A DNA stretch of 64,000 nucleotides from Parasponia andersonii (GCA_002914805.1 JXTB01000030.1:315175-379174), one strand, 5' to 3'; shown: positions 34,360-52,400, counted from the stretch's first letter. Notes: generated by a model not told the origin, from the sequence alone. A program made the numbers and translations.

Positions 34360-37286
34360 GAGAAAATGACATAAATAGGACTATTTGGGGTCATTTTGTT
34401 AGTTTTAAGATCACATTTTTCAATAATTTTTTTAGACTATAAAATAGGCCCCACGTAATATGAAATATGATAATACCTCTTTTTTAATCTAACTATTTTC
34501 TGACATTACCCTATTAGATTTGACATACCTCATACACTTCCCTATAAAACCCTTAAATCTCTATTTTCTCTTCTTTCTCTCTCTATTTCACCATTTTCTC
34601 TCATTTGTCTCTCTATTTTTCTCTCTGAAATCGGAAAAAAAACCTCATAAAACTGAATTCAAAAACCGCCTTAATTTAAACTCAAAAAACCCACAAGAAA
34701 CTTTTTTCTTTTCTTCAATGGGTTCAATAATGGCAAAGACCAAACTACAGGCACATCGTCAACTGGAAAGAATATGAAGTCTCCATCTAAGTTTTCAGCG
34801 AAGACTCTAGTGTCAAAGCTAACTATCCTCGACTAAACCCGACCGATTTCAAAGGCAAAAATGCGGTAGAAGCTGCATATAAGGAAACAAAGGTTGATTT
34901 TTTATATTTATACAAAAATCTTTGTTTTTTGACATTACATGTTAGAGAAAAAGCTAATCTTGACTTCTTTGAATGGACTGAATATTTCAAAAGTTGATAT
35001 TCTAATGAGGTCAAGGATATCCTAACCTAAGGTCAAAAAGTTCTTGACTCGGATCAAATTTTTCTTGATAGAGGTTGAGAAGTTATAGATTCGAGCCAAG
35101 TGTTTCTTAGCTCTGTTTGACTAGGGCTTATTTACCAGAGTTAAGATCTTCTTAGCTCTGATTTAAGCCAAGTGCTTCTTAATCTTAGTTAAAATCTTCT
35201 CAACTCTTGTCAAGTGCTTCTTGGCCTTACATCAAGAGTTCTATGACCTTCCAGTCAAGAAGCCTTTGACTATTATGTCAAAAGGTTCTTACCTCTTATT
35301 TATCTGAATTTTTCTGGTTGAGGTCAAGAAGCTCTTGGCATATTGGGTCAAGTGCTCCTTGACCTTGGATCAGGAAGTTCTTGATTTTGGGTCAATGATT
35401 ACTTAACGCTCACTTGACATTATTATTTTATTTAACTTAATATTTTGCTATTATTCAGAATGGACTATGATATATTTGTCATCTTCTGAGTTTCTAATGT
35501 TTGACAAGCCAGTTGTATCATAAGTTTACATGCGAGTTGTATTATCATGGATTGTAAAAATATAAGAATTATTAGAAACTGATTGATAAGAGTAACTCAA
35601 TTTAGGGAAGCAAAGATAATGCTTTATTTTAATTGTGCTTCAGACAATTATTTTTTTTTCTTTTTTTGGCTTGTAGTTTTTGTGATTGGTGAATAATATT
35701 CAGTATTTATTTAACTTTTGGTATATTTAATGACTATCATTTTGTTAAAAGTCATCTATTCAGTAGATGTTTTGGTAAAATTCAATGCATTTGATAAAGA
35801 CATTATTTATTACCCCAGATTAAGAAAAATTTGACTCTATGTTATATCTATCTTGACTCTTGATCAAGAATCTCTTGACTTTAAGATAAGTATTACTTGA
35901 CTCAAGTTCAAGAATTTCTTGAATTGGTAACACATAAAATTGTATTCAATTTTAATATTAAAGAGATTGTGACTCCATTCAAGAAATTCTTGACATTGGG
36001 TCAATACAGTTTTTATCTAATCAATGAATTGGAAAACAAAATATAACAAATTTTTGACCCCATATAAGAAAATCCTGACATTAATTCAATAAGTTTCAAT
36101 TTATAAATTTAAAAATACATCACATACAATATCGTGAATAAGTTTCATGTAATACTTTACAACCCCTACTGAATCAAACACTTTTTTTTAAGTTAATTTC
36201 TTTTTGACCTCTAATCAAGAGCATCTTGACCTTAAATTAGTAACTTTTTACCTCTAAGGTAAGAGTTTCTTGACCCCAAGTTAGGATCCTATTATTGTAT
36301 TTTTGTAGAGTGGTCTATAGATTCATTAATCGTGCTACATAGTGGAAGCGGACTAGGGAATATCTAACTCTAGTGCCCTGAATTACCACAACACGAATAA
36401 TTTTGCTTGACCAAGTCCTCACTATTTGAATAAATATAATATTGATCAAAAATTAAAATTATGTTGACCTAAAGTCAAGTTAGTTTTGACCATACAACAA
36501 CACCAGCTTGATCTACCTCTTCAAAGCAATATAATCTTGATCAAAGATTAAGTTAATCTTGATCAAAGATTAAGTTAATCTTGACTTATAACATCACAAC
36601 TTGATTTACAAAATATTAGAAAGACGATGAGTATACGAAAACATAGAAATTTTAGCACAATAATGCTCAGATCAGTATTATGGTATTCCTCTAAATATTA
36701 CTTACTCAATATCAACCATAAAAAACTAATATTAAACAAAACTTTATTACTTACCTGCAAAATTCAAGTAAATCCTCATATAATCCTCCAATTTTATAGC
36801 TGAGTTTTTTTTAAAAAAATAATTAAATAGTTGTTAAGAAATACAATAGTTAACAAAGGGAGAAAGAGAGAGCTGGAACGAAAAAGTATGAACTAGAAGA
36901 GAGAGAGAGAGAGAGAAATGAATTTCAATGAAATATAGAAATAGAGAGATTAATCGGCTTCATAGTTTGAAGCTTTCATAGTCCGCTAGAGATAGAAACT
37001 AATTATGTGATTTTCAGAGAGTAAACTAAAGAAGAAGAAGAAGAGAAAACGAAAATACAAAAGAAAGAAAGAGAGAGAGAGAGAAAAAGATGTCAACTTA
37101 GAGAGAGAAAGAGAGATCATTTAATGCTCCACTTATCAATTCAACTTTTACCAAGAGCAAATTTGGAAATTGTTTTCTTTCTCTCTCCACCTAGTTCTAA
37201 GTTTTAAAACTGACAAAAGATATTATATCAACCTAGTCTTAAAACTGACAAAAGAATCCGAATTGTCCTATCCATGTCCTTTTCTC
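34360..37286. mobile_element. Non-autonomous Mutator-like element
   Basis: Flanked by the 9-bp duplication CAAGAAATT. The left end GAGAAAATGACATAAATAGG matches the reverse complement of the right end (GAGAAAAGGACATGGATAGG), and the similarity runs on through a TTTTGTYAGTTTTAAGA phrase to about 55-60 bp. Length is 2927 bp. No transposase is seen. A TATA-like CTATAAAAC (34552-34560) and a CT-rich leader precede a short ATG frame at 34718 that I cannot assign. The right third is GA-rich (36840-37110). The centre is a degenerate palindromic minisatellite. The intact duplication and fairly similar ends suggest it is not ancient. Confidence 0.85.
35020..36600. repeat. Degenerate palindromic minisatellite (TCAAGA..TCTTGA units)
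   Basis: Loose units of about 29 bp repeat the phrases GGTCAAGAAG and TTCTTGACCTT, so each unit is partly palindromic. Clear blocks are at about 35020-35410, 35830-36070 and 36190-36300, and at 36530-36590 a 22-bp unit (AATCTTGATCAAAGATTAAGTT) occurs twice in a row. The sequence therefore holds many TTGAC cores. It lies wholly inside the Mutator-like element. Confidence 0.75.
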
Positions 37287-37295
37287 CAAGAAATT

Positions 37296-38039
37296 AGCCC
37301 CATAAAAACATAGAAAGCCTGGTTAATCAATTTCAGGGCCACACAAAAAGCCCAAACTGATTGCAAAAACTGTTCCGAACTTGCTTATAAATGATTTGGT
37401 TTGAATTGGATTTTTTTTTTACCTTAACGGGTTCGGTTTGGTTGGCATATTAGCTAAAAATGGTGGATGGTTCCGTTGAACACCCTGGTACAATCTGTGG
37501 TTTGGTCATTGTTGTATGTACCATATACAAAGACAACTTGGGTCATTTTTTTTTTTTCACATATAGTACATTCATGGATATTCAAGAAATTAGTAATGAT
37601 CCAGTTTAATTTTGTCCATTTGGATCTTTTGTGAGAGGTTCTACGTACTAATTGAGAATAATAAATGTAAAACAATTAGCTTTAGTAAAACTACCATTTT
37701 TCTCTACATATACATCAACTTTTCTTATCTTTTAAATTATACGTACTGAATGATGTGATATTATTTTACTCGTACGCATTTTTCTACAAATACGAATTTA
37801 AATCACAATAAACAAGTTTTTCGGTTAATTTCATTTATTGTTTTGGAGATCAACGTTTCACCCTGTCCTTTAACTTTAATACACACCGTGAAACTAATTT
37901 TACATAAATCTGGTTATGTGTATCTTATTTTGAAAAGGAATCATAAAAATATTGCACTTGAGATCTTTTTTTGGTGCATTAGAAAAATTATGTATATAAA
38001 AATGATGTAAGGAGATTGAACTCAATACCTCAACAATAA
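37296..38039. other. Intergenic AT-rich DNA
   Basis: Has GGTTCGGTTTGG-type phrases near 37430, of the sort found in repeat ends, and a poly-T run near 37547. No gene is supported. Confidence 0.5.
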
Positions 38040-39850
38040 AGCTCTGCCGGCTATCGCCAGCTGCTGCCGACGCTTGTTTGCCGAAAAATACCATTTTCGG
38101 CCGTTCGAAGTTTTTCGTCACCGGCATCATTTCGGGCCATTTCATCGCGTTATTGGGCTCGTTGAATTCGTCTCGTCGAGAGGAAGCTCAAGGTATATAT
38201 ATCTTAACCCCATACTGCCCGCATCGAAAGTTGCCATTTTTGGAATATTTTGAGCTTGAGTTGACTTTTTGATCCGACCGTTGGATCGTGTTTTTGTTGT
38301 CATTTTTGGATTATATTCAGAAAATGGGGAAGTTTGATATATATATATATATATTGCCTATGTTTGATGATCAGTACGAAAATAGAAATCAGAAGGCTAA
38401 GATTTTGCCTCAATTTGCATACCACTAGTCCAGTGTGGGCCCAGACCCGAATTGGACAAGTTATATGTCTAACCTAGCTATTTTGAGTGCTAGAAATTCA
38501 GTGAAGAGGTCTATTTGTGGAATTGAAGCTCTGTTGAGAAATTGATTTATCACAAGAGAACATTCGAGTGCTTAGAATTAGTTCCCGATTCTCTGGACGA
38601 TCGTCTACGATACCTTGAGAATTCAATAGCGTGGTATCGTTATTCTTATAAGGTAGGGATTCAGTTATCTTTGCTTTATACTATTTTCAAATAAAACTTA
38701 ATTTCTACAACATATAAGAACAAATGTGGTTTTTAATTTTCTTCAACATATGTGATGGACTGTGATGGTATGATATACATGTATATTATATTGCTTTGAG
38801 GATTTTCTGAGTACAGGTTATTTTAGATATATCAAAAGTAGGGCTGTTGTGCTGCCCCATTTTCTATAAAAACTTAATATACTTATTTTATTGAAAAACT
38901 AGAGTACGATTATTTTCACACTTCAGTTCTGTATTGCACATGTCATAGAATCATACATGAACATCGTGGGTTTACAGTGTGGTGCTGCGTGCTCCACCGT
39001 CGGTGTAGAGTCTGTAAACTGGCATGAGGTTTTGTTACTTCTGATTACCTCCCTATTTAGCAGGCGTAGGCAATTTGGTTGCCCTTCTAAGTTTGGTAGG
39101 CAATACATGGGTGTCCCCTCCGGGTATGGACTTAGGTGTCAGGCAGGCTGTTAGTTACACTTAGTGCCATCATCCTGGGTTTCCACATATCAGAGGATAT
39201 GAGCTCATGGATATAGACTGATTTGTGTCATATGCATCTGAATTGAATGGTTTTGATTATACTGATTTATTTATACATATACGTGACGATTTCCGGTTTT
39301 GGATTATCATATATGTATGTATTAGATTTAAACTAACCATGCAAGAGCTTTCTATCACTAAAATATTTTTGATCGAGGTAACTGTTTTTCCTACTGAGCA
39401 TTTTATGCTCACTCCCTTCCTCAGGTAGTGTCCAATATGATTTTGGAGATCAAGAAGAGTAAGAGGCTATCGTGATTGTAATTCATTATCTTGGTAATGC
39501 TTGAAACATATTGTTGTAGTATTTGGACTGTTTGAGTTTTGAACCAAGATTACTACTCCCCATTTTTATCTGTGAACTCATGTATACTATTCTGGTGTTT
39601 GTTCTAACGTGGATGATGATGATGCTTGAACATATATTTGATTTACGTTCTTTTCAGTATTTATTCGATCTATGTTTAATGGTGCATACGAACTGTGTGA
39701 GAGGTTCACGGGATGAAATTCCACATATTTTATCTAAAATGGACTATTTTATAAAACAAAAACTTTTTAGATATTTATAAATAAATCAATGAATTTCTCA
39801 TCCTTGCGAAATTTTTCTTCTGCCACTAGTTCAGGTTTTGGGTTGTGACA
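38040..39850 (+). mobile_element. Solo-LTR-like block, probably gypsy, 5' end uncertain
   Basis: The block ends with GGGTTGTGACA, a typical right end of long plant Ty3/gypsy LTRs. It carries other phrases I associate with such LTRs: GGGCTCGTTGAATTCGTCTCG near 38155, TTTTATGCTCACTCCCTTCCTCAGGTAGTGTCC near 39402 and CCTCCGGGTATGG near 39117. No gag-pol adjoins it on either side. The left terminus was not found, so it may be truncated. Old fossil. Confidence 0.5.
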
Positions 39851-41599
39851 ATTTTTCTTCATTAATAGTGGAGTTTGGAGAAGAAGGATTTGAAGAGAGA
39901 GAGAGTGTGTGTGGAGAAGAAGAAGGTATTTTTTAAGTTTATGTTTTTTATTCGATTTTTTTAAAATCCTTTCTTCATTTTATATGATTCTATTTTATTT
40001 ATTTTTATTTTATAATTTTTTTACATTTTTTTAAATAGCTTAATACATCAGAAGGCGCCATGTGTTTTGACAATTGTAATAAAATTTGAACGGAAAATAT
40101 TATTATTATCAGAAAAAAAAAATATATAAATATAAATTTCGACTAAAAAAGAAAAACTTTTTACGGAACCTCTAGCAATTATCCAAGGTTAAAAGAAAAA
40201 CTTTTTACTTTTTTTAATACATTTGCGGAGCCTTTTTCTCCTCGGTATTCAAGCAAATTCCTATTTTCGGTATAGCCAAGATAAGGCTAAGCTTTGCAAT
40301 GAGCTTATAGAAGCTTAACTAGAAGGGTGTTTCAATCTATTAACTTCTTATGCTAGTTTGTAAGGCTTAGCACTAGGCAAAGGTCTCCTCCAGTCGTTAA
40401 GATATCTAAGGATAAAATTGTCATTTCACCACTAACTCAAGGACTATTTGAAAATGGATAAGTTTCTTTCGTGATTTCTTTCCCCCCATCTACCCAAACA
40501 GGTAATTCTAAATTTGTTTAATTAAATGTAATTATTTAGACAAATTTTAATTGTAGCATAGATAGAAGAATATTTTCGGGTCTCACCCGAAAATATCTGA
40601 GAGGAAATTCTAAACTGTCATTCAAAAGTAACGTTAAAAATCATTAATTCAAGAATATTTATTTGGTAGAACACACAAGCTTTCTACACATATTTATGAT
40701 ATCAATAAATGATAGCATGTGATGACTGATGACTGATGACCATTATTTACACCACGTTTCTTTTCTTTCCTTCTATGTTGCAAGGACCACAAGTCACTTA
40801 CCACAAAAAAGAAAAAATATAAAGGAATGGCCATATTTTTCTTGCTGGAACACATGCAAGCTAAAGTTGGACTAATTGATTACCAAAAATAAAAAAGTTG
40901 GACTGATCGTAGACGACAAAGAAAAGTAACGCCTACCTTGTTTGCTCAAACTGATCCGTTCCACTTTCTTTTTGACCTTTTCTTATTTTTTTTTTTATTT
41001 TTTTTTTTGAGTGGACCTTTTCTCCTTTTACTTTCAAAGAAAAAGCAATTAGAGCTCGTGAAAATCACCGTTTTAAAAAAAAAAAAAAGAAAATAAACTT
41101 TCACAGAAATCCATGACCAGAAATATTGTGACAAAAATTGAAATTAGTACTAATTTTAGTATCTCAATTCATATAAATTGATGGTTAATGTCATTTTAAA
41201 AACTTAATGAAATAATGAAGTTTAGAACCGGAAAAACTCATAGCAAATTGGTATCTTAAGTAGTTTCAAATTATAAATGAGTGCAATTAATTTGCAAATT
41301 AGATATAAATTAAAGAAAAAAAATGCTAAATGGCACATGATAGTTTTTCAAGATTTATAACTTTAATTTCGTAACTTTACATATTTCATAAGAGATACTA
41401 TAAAACAGTTGTAATGTTTTTTTATTTTTTTTGGGGGGGGGGGGTGAAAAAACAGTTGTAATGTTTAGTAGTATACACTTCAAATTTGTACATGAATGAT
41501 GAATCTTTAGATCTTCGTGTGGTCTTTAGGATTTTTTTGGCGTATTTAATGAGTAAGAGTGGGAAGGAAGTAAATCATATATAATGGTTCGAGGAAGTA
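39851..41599. other. Intergenic DNA upstream of CIPK3
   Basis: AT-rich, with a GA/GT run near 39895-39925, poly-T and poly-A runs near 40985-41010 and 41074-41087, a repeated TGATGACTGATGAC near 40720 and a G9-10 run near 41431. No gene is supported. Confidence 0.5.
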
Positions 41600-42112
41600 G
41601 GGCTCGCAATTCGTGTTATCGTGTCGTATTCGGATCGATACGATTATGACACAACACGATAACACTTAATCCGAACATGACACGATTAATAAACGTGTTA
41701 AAAATTTAAATTCAAACACGACATGATTAATACACGTGTAACACGACACGACGCGTGTATTTGACATGATTAGTTAAAATTGACACAATTATTCTAATTT
41801 AACACGATTATGTACTATTTAATTTAATTTTACTCCTATAAATATGTTTAGAATTATTCAAAATCACGTTTAATATATTAAAATATTAATAAATGTGTCG
41901 TGTTGGCACGACACGAAAACGACACGTTTAATTAAATAGGTTACACGGGTCATTTTCAGGTTAAGCGGGTTGACCCGAAACCCACCTATTTATTATACGT
42001 ATTACACGTGTCAACCCGAAATTGACACGAAAATTAAATGGGTCACCCAAATCTGTTTATTTCGTGTCATTTTCGAATCGTATCATTGTGTCGTGTAGAA
42101 AATTACCAGCGT
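41600..42112. mobile_element. MITE with CGTGTCG-rich inverted ends upstream of CIPK3
   Basis: The left end (GGCTCGCAATTCGTGTTATCG) and the reverse complement of the right end (GCTGGTAATTTTCTACACGAC) are inverted relatives. The body is full of CACGACACG and ACACGTGT words. This is a widespread plant repeat type whose members start with ..GGCAATTCGTGT. About 510 bp, non-coding. No target duplication could be fixed. It contains at least three ACGTG cores. Confidence 0.7.
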
Positions 42113-42196
42113 TACGAGAAAGTCCATTTTTCTATTTAATTTTCGATTAGGACATGTACATGTATTTTTTATAGTACAATATACTAATAAAATAAA

Positions 42197-42202
42197 CACG
42201 TG
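42197..42202 (+). promoter_or_regulatory. G-box/ABRE-like CACGTG
   Basis: ACACGTGAG lies about 270 bp upstream of the TATA-like box of CIPK3. CACGTG is bound by bZIP and bHLH factors, and ACGTG is the core of ABA-response elements. Arabidopsis CIPK3 is induced by ABA and stress, so a role is plausible but unproven. Confidence 0.4.
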
Positions 42203-42467
42203 AGACTCGTACTAAATTTGTATATGATTATTATAGATATGTAGCGTGTGTGGTGCTTTAACACGATAGGTACCCTTTCTAAATTTTTTATTTTTCCGGT
42301 TGTATCGAATGAGTAAAAGTGAAAAAAAAAAAATGTACCGCATTAACAACTTCAGACCTTATTTTTTCTAAGATAATCTGCGGTGTGGGTGGCATTACTC
42401 TTACTATAGATTAAGACATGATTAAAGAATTTGAGATTGGATCAAAAATATGTGAAAGTGGCTAAGA

Positions 42468-42697
42468 ATAAATAGAATATTCGGTTGGAAATGGAAACCA
42501 GCTCGGTCCGAGTTACAGTCAATGAAGTCTGTAAGAGAGAGTGATATCAATTGAAAGCACAAAAACCCATTAAGGCTTCTTCTCTTCTCTTCTGTGCCCT
42601 TTCAGCAACTCTAAAAGCCATCAGAATCTCCAACCCTCAACTCAACTCAATCAATCAAGTTTTGGCAGCGTTTCTCTTCTTATCTCATTTCGTTTAA
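42468..42697 (+). promoter_or_regulatory. Probable core promoter and first leader exon of CIPK3
   Basis: AATAAATAG at 42468-42476 is the best TATA-like box. It is followed by a CT-rich leader (GCTTCTTCTCTTCTCTTCTG near 42573). A possible donor AA|GTATAT lies at 42698. The leader would be joined to 43736 after TGTGTAG. The exact start is inferred. Two short upstream frames (42491-42544 and 42522-42554) would be in the leader if transcription starts early enough. Confidence 0.45.
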
Positions 42698-43735
42698 GTA
42701 TATCTTCTTTCATTTTCTTCTGTGTTCCCACTTTGGTTTATTTTATTGTTATTATGAATATTTTTCTGCTTAGTTCTTATCCTTGTGTTACATATATGTA
42801 TATTTAAATATGTGCGACACTGTATTCGAATTCTTCTTTGACGGCTGTTTGTTGAATGTTTTCTACGCTAAATCTCGGGTCTTCTCGTACTTGGGTTTTG
42901 TTTACGGCACCTGGCTTTGGTCTCACTCTGAATCTTTTTTCCGGTTTGGAGTTTTGGGTCGTCAAATTTTTAAGATATCCCATCTGGGTATCTTTGGTTT
43001 ATCCTCAAATTTGATTTTTGGTCCTGTATGTGTTGTTTCAAGAGACCAGGTTAGGAATTTATTTTTCATTTTTCGAAAAAAGAAGGGCTTTTATTATTAT
43101 GGTTATTATTATTATTACTATAATTGTTTTTCCTTTTGGGATATTCTCAACTGTTATACCAATTGCTCTTTTTCCTTAATTTCTTTTTAAGATTTATGCA
43201 TGTATATATGTAGTTTTTAAGAGGTAACTATCATATATAATGATTATATAAAAAAAAAAAGTATATTTATATAATTGTTTTAAGCATTTATCACATTTGG
43301 GTTAACATTTTACGTATTTTATTTATATATGCTTGCATTTGGAAGCCTAAAGTTGAATTTCCTTTGAGTTTTTTGTTTAATTTTTCCCTTTTGTGCAAAA
43401 GGTAACATGTTTATTCATATTCGTGTTCATACTTCATAGTACTACAGTTAGTTGACTTAGTTGATGTTTCTTTGATATGCATCACGTGGAATTTTGATCA
43501 TTTTCTACGTTAGCTAGTCTCAATGAGATTATTTGTTCATTTCAAAGTTTCAATTCTTATATAATGCTTTTAGCTCAATGTCAATGAGCTGCTAAAGCAA
43601 AATCCTACTAATGTCTAAATCTCCTTACAACATAAAGTTGGTCCCTGTTTTTTGTTTTTTTTTTTTTTCCTGGGTTTTCTTGGGATTAGAATGTGGTTCA
43701 AGACTTACGTTTTTATTTTTGTGTTTTATGTGTAG
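42698..43735 (+). other. Leader intron of CIPK3 (inferred)
   Basis: T-rich, about 1.04 kb, from a GTATAT donor to a TTTATGTGTAG acceptor. The open frame at 42783-43190 inside it is T-rich low complexity and not a gene. Confidence 0.5.
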
Positions 43736-43793
43736 TCTCTACGAAAAGCTGGCAGAATTGCAAGTATCAGAAGGTTCAAGTAGTGCTCCAAGA

Positions 43794-49103
<5,310 letters not shown>

Positions 49104-49440
49104 TAAATTGTGTCCACCCTGTCGTGTGATTAGCAATCCTTTTTTTTTTTTTTTTTTTAAAATGGTTTCTTGGGAATCAAGCTACTTGAACGGCTGCTTC
49201 TCCTATTGTTCTATATGTTCATTCTTTTTACTCCTCCTTTTTCTTCTTTTTCTTGTAATAGAAATGGACAGACATGGTTTTCACCAAATGTTTTCCCATG
49301 TTATTGCCATTGGAAAACATGTGGACATCATTTGATACCCCCACACAGTGGAAATGTTTGTCTTCGTCATTATCCTTAAAATATCAGTTTTGAAAAGGTT
49401 AAAAGTCAGAGAGTTCCCTCGTTCATTTTTCTTTTTCCAC
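49104..49440 (+). other. Probable 3' untranslated region of CIPK3
   Basis: T-rich sequence after the TGA stop at 49101-49103. TTGTAATAGAAATGG near 49253 is the best weak poly(A)-type signal. The end is not defined by the sequence. Confidence 0.4.
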
Positions 49441-52400
49441 ATTATATAGAGTGAAACTAAAGAAAAAAATAACCCTGAGATTCGATGAGATTTGAATGAT
49501 TTGTAATTTAAATCTTGAAAATTTTACTCTACAAAATAAATTGGTAAAATGGTAAAAGACAATTAACTAAGAATTTTTGAAAATTAATATTCTGAATTAA
49601 TTTTTCTAATTAATATAATTGATAAAAGATAATAATATTCTTAAAATTAAGAAAAATAATAAGGACTAATTTAATTTTAATAGAAAATATTATTGTTTTT
49701 TTTTGTATATATTAAAACTGATTAAAAAGTTAATTTATGGTATTAATTTTAAAAAATTCTTAATCTCAATATCATATATTATTTTGTAGAGACTAAATTT
49801 TAGACTAAATATTTTACAATTCAATCAATATATGTATATATATAATATTAAACTATGTAGAATATTAGATAGCAAATTAAAATAAATTACGAGGATCCGA
49901 TACGATACATACGTGCATGGATAATGGCACATGTTTTACTGGATTTATTGTAGTGCATATTAGATTAGTGTTCACACTAAACAAATTCTTTGGAAGAAAA
50001 CCATAGTACCTAAATATATTACAGTGCATTATACGTTACGTACTTGATGAAGGTGGTCACATAATATTAAAAGACAAATCCTTCAAAAATTTCAAGAAAA
50101 GAAGAAGTTAAAAATTCACTAATCTAGGATTTGTATTTTTTTTTAATTACAAATTGTTTATGTTACACGACAAGTATTCTTGCAAGAATCAAGATTATAA
50201 AATTATAAAATTATTTGAATAGTTTCATTCAGTCCTTAAACTTATAAAATTATTTGCTCTGACAAGACTTAGTGTAGTAAGAACTTTCATGGTTAAAAGT
50301 AAGATTTCTGTCAAATTAAATTAGTATACGAGTATTTCTGTTTGTGTAATTATATATTAGATAAAGTTTCAATAGAGATTTTTATTTTTGTTCTACTCTA
50401 ATTTGGATCATTTAATTTTGATCTGACGGTTAATAATTTTGCAATTCTCTTTCTTTCTGAAAAAAAAAATATCTATCTCCATTATTTTTCTTTCTAAAAA
50501 ATACTCGTGTCGTCACTCTCACAAGATGCCGAAGAGGGAGTTCTTTGATCTTCTTCTTGAGTCTCTCCTACTCCTCCCTTATCCTCCTTAATCTCATTAG
50601 GAGATGTGAGATTTTTTTTTTTTTTTTTAAATTCTAATAAGTTCAGATTTAGATATAGTTGTAATACCATGTTTATGTGGATTCTGTATTACCTAATTTT
50701 TTATCTGTATGAGTTTTAAATTTTGTCTGCTGGAACTTGAATTTGAGAAATTTTTCTTTAATTTAGATATGTAATGCCAATAAGTATTGGCTTTTTTTTT
50801 TTTTTTTTCCAACGAATGTGGATCTCATTTAGTGTTGGAATTATAATCTATACGCCAAGAAAGCAGTCTAAGTGAATGTAATTATTTGCTGGTGTTCCTT
50901 GTTATCTTCTTCTTTTGGAGAATTATGGTAATTGTTGTTGTTATTGTGTTCGTGATCTACTCTTCGTCACTTTTTTTAAGGAGTTTGAAATTGTGATACT
51001 GTAATTAAAATTTTTTAGCTTTTGTTAATATTATTGCCTTGAAAAGCCTGTTTTTATCAATATATATTTAGTAATAAATTTAATATAATTAATACCTATA
51101 TAAATATAGAAAGTTTTCTAAAACTTAGAAAGATAGGAAACTTGTTTATGACTTAACGAGTTAGACAATTTTTTTGAAGTATACTTTTAATTCCCTTTTA
51201 AATTTTTTCCTAATATGCTTCTGTTTTTCCTTTTTTTTTTTTTTTTTTTTTTCCCCTTTGGGTTCAAGTATGTTATCTTAATATGTTTTCTCTTTGTTTT
51301 TTTTTTTTTTTATTATTTGTATAGACCATTCNTTTGTTCCCCTTTGGGTTCAAGTATGTTATCTTAATATGTTTTCTCTTTGTTTTTTTTTTCTTTTCTA
51401 TTTCACGTTTTTCATATTTCAGTACATAATATTTGGAATAATTCTTCGCAACACATAGGCTTTTTTTGGTTTTATATATATTTTGTTAAGGACACACTTC
51501 TTAAAATTGAAAAAAAAAAACCCTAAAACTGGGGGAAAAAATTATGTCTATTACTAAATTGTTATAATTGGTGAAGATATCTTTCAAATATTTTGAATTC
51601 ATGATGATCACGCTCTATGTTGTGCTAGTATCCATACAAAACAGTTCTTACCTGCAACATCATTTGGGGAAAAAAAAAATAATAATAAACCATCAAAATA
51701 CATCTTATCCTATCAAAAATTCATGAACAAAACTAATATGGCTGAGGATCCCTGTCCAAAAATTATGTCTCAATTGATGTCTAACCCTTTAAGATAAGGC
51801 ACGTAATATAACTGATTTTAATTATATTAAATAGAATTGCAAGGAGTTAACATTTGTTTCTCTTTCCTTTTTTCAGGCATCCTTCAGTCATCTGGTGCAA
51901 TGGCACTAGATAATTTTTTTTTTGGGATCAATTTCATAATTTTAAAAATCAAATGACTCATCGTATATGCAACGATTCCAAGAGGTTATTTGTTGTTTGT
52001 CTTTAATTTGCAGAATATACTCTCTTTGTTTGTGACTAAAAATCAAACTCCATCTTTCTCACTTTTATTTTTGTTTTTGTTTTTTTTTTTTTTTTTTTTT
52101 GAACTCAAAGACAACAGTTAGCATTATTTGCATGTGAAAAGCATTCTTCCATTAGTTGATATTGATAAATTCAAAAACATTAAATATAGAAAATTTTTAT
52201 CCGATCTCATAGTTGTGGGAATATATCTAAAAGGACTTAATTGCATTTGTTTGGATATCTCCATGACTCTAGTAATTGGTTCCTCTTGTGCTTGACGTTA
52301 AAGCAAAAAAACTAGTTCCATAAATTCCATAAAAGTAGATAAGATTCCCAACAAGAATTGAAAGGGAATGAGAATTAGAATAGGACTAAATGAGTGTGAC

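Noticed and set aside
34520-34777. 85-aa frame at the left end of the Mutator-like element as a real gene
   Set aside because: Mostly translated CT-rich leader; the short remainder after the ATG at 34718 matches nothing I know. It is noted only within the element.
38957-39428. Small frames at 38957-39154 and 39225-39428
   Set aside because: They lie in the LTR-like block and have no recognisable product.
1-42000. A clustered metabolic or defence gene system
   Set aside because: All recognisable coding sequence in this part belongs to retroelements.
42783-43190. 135-aa frame upstream of CIPK3
   Set aside because: T-rich, with low-complexity Tyr/Phe runs, and it lies inside the inferred leader intron.
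50505-50640. Isolated ATG followed by a Leu/Pro-rich frame near 50526
   Set aside because: The frame ends quickly, and the C/T-rich context explains the composition. No splice partner was seen.
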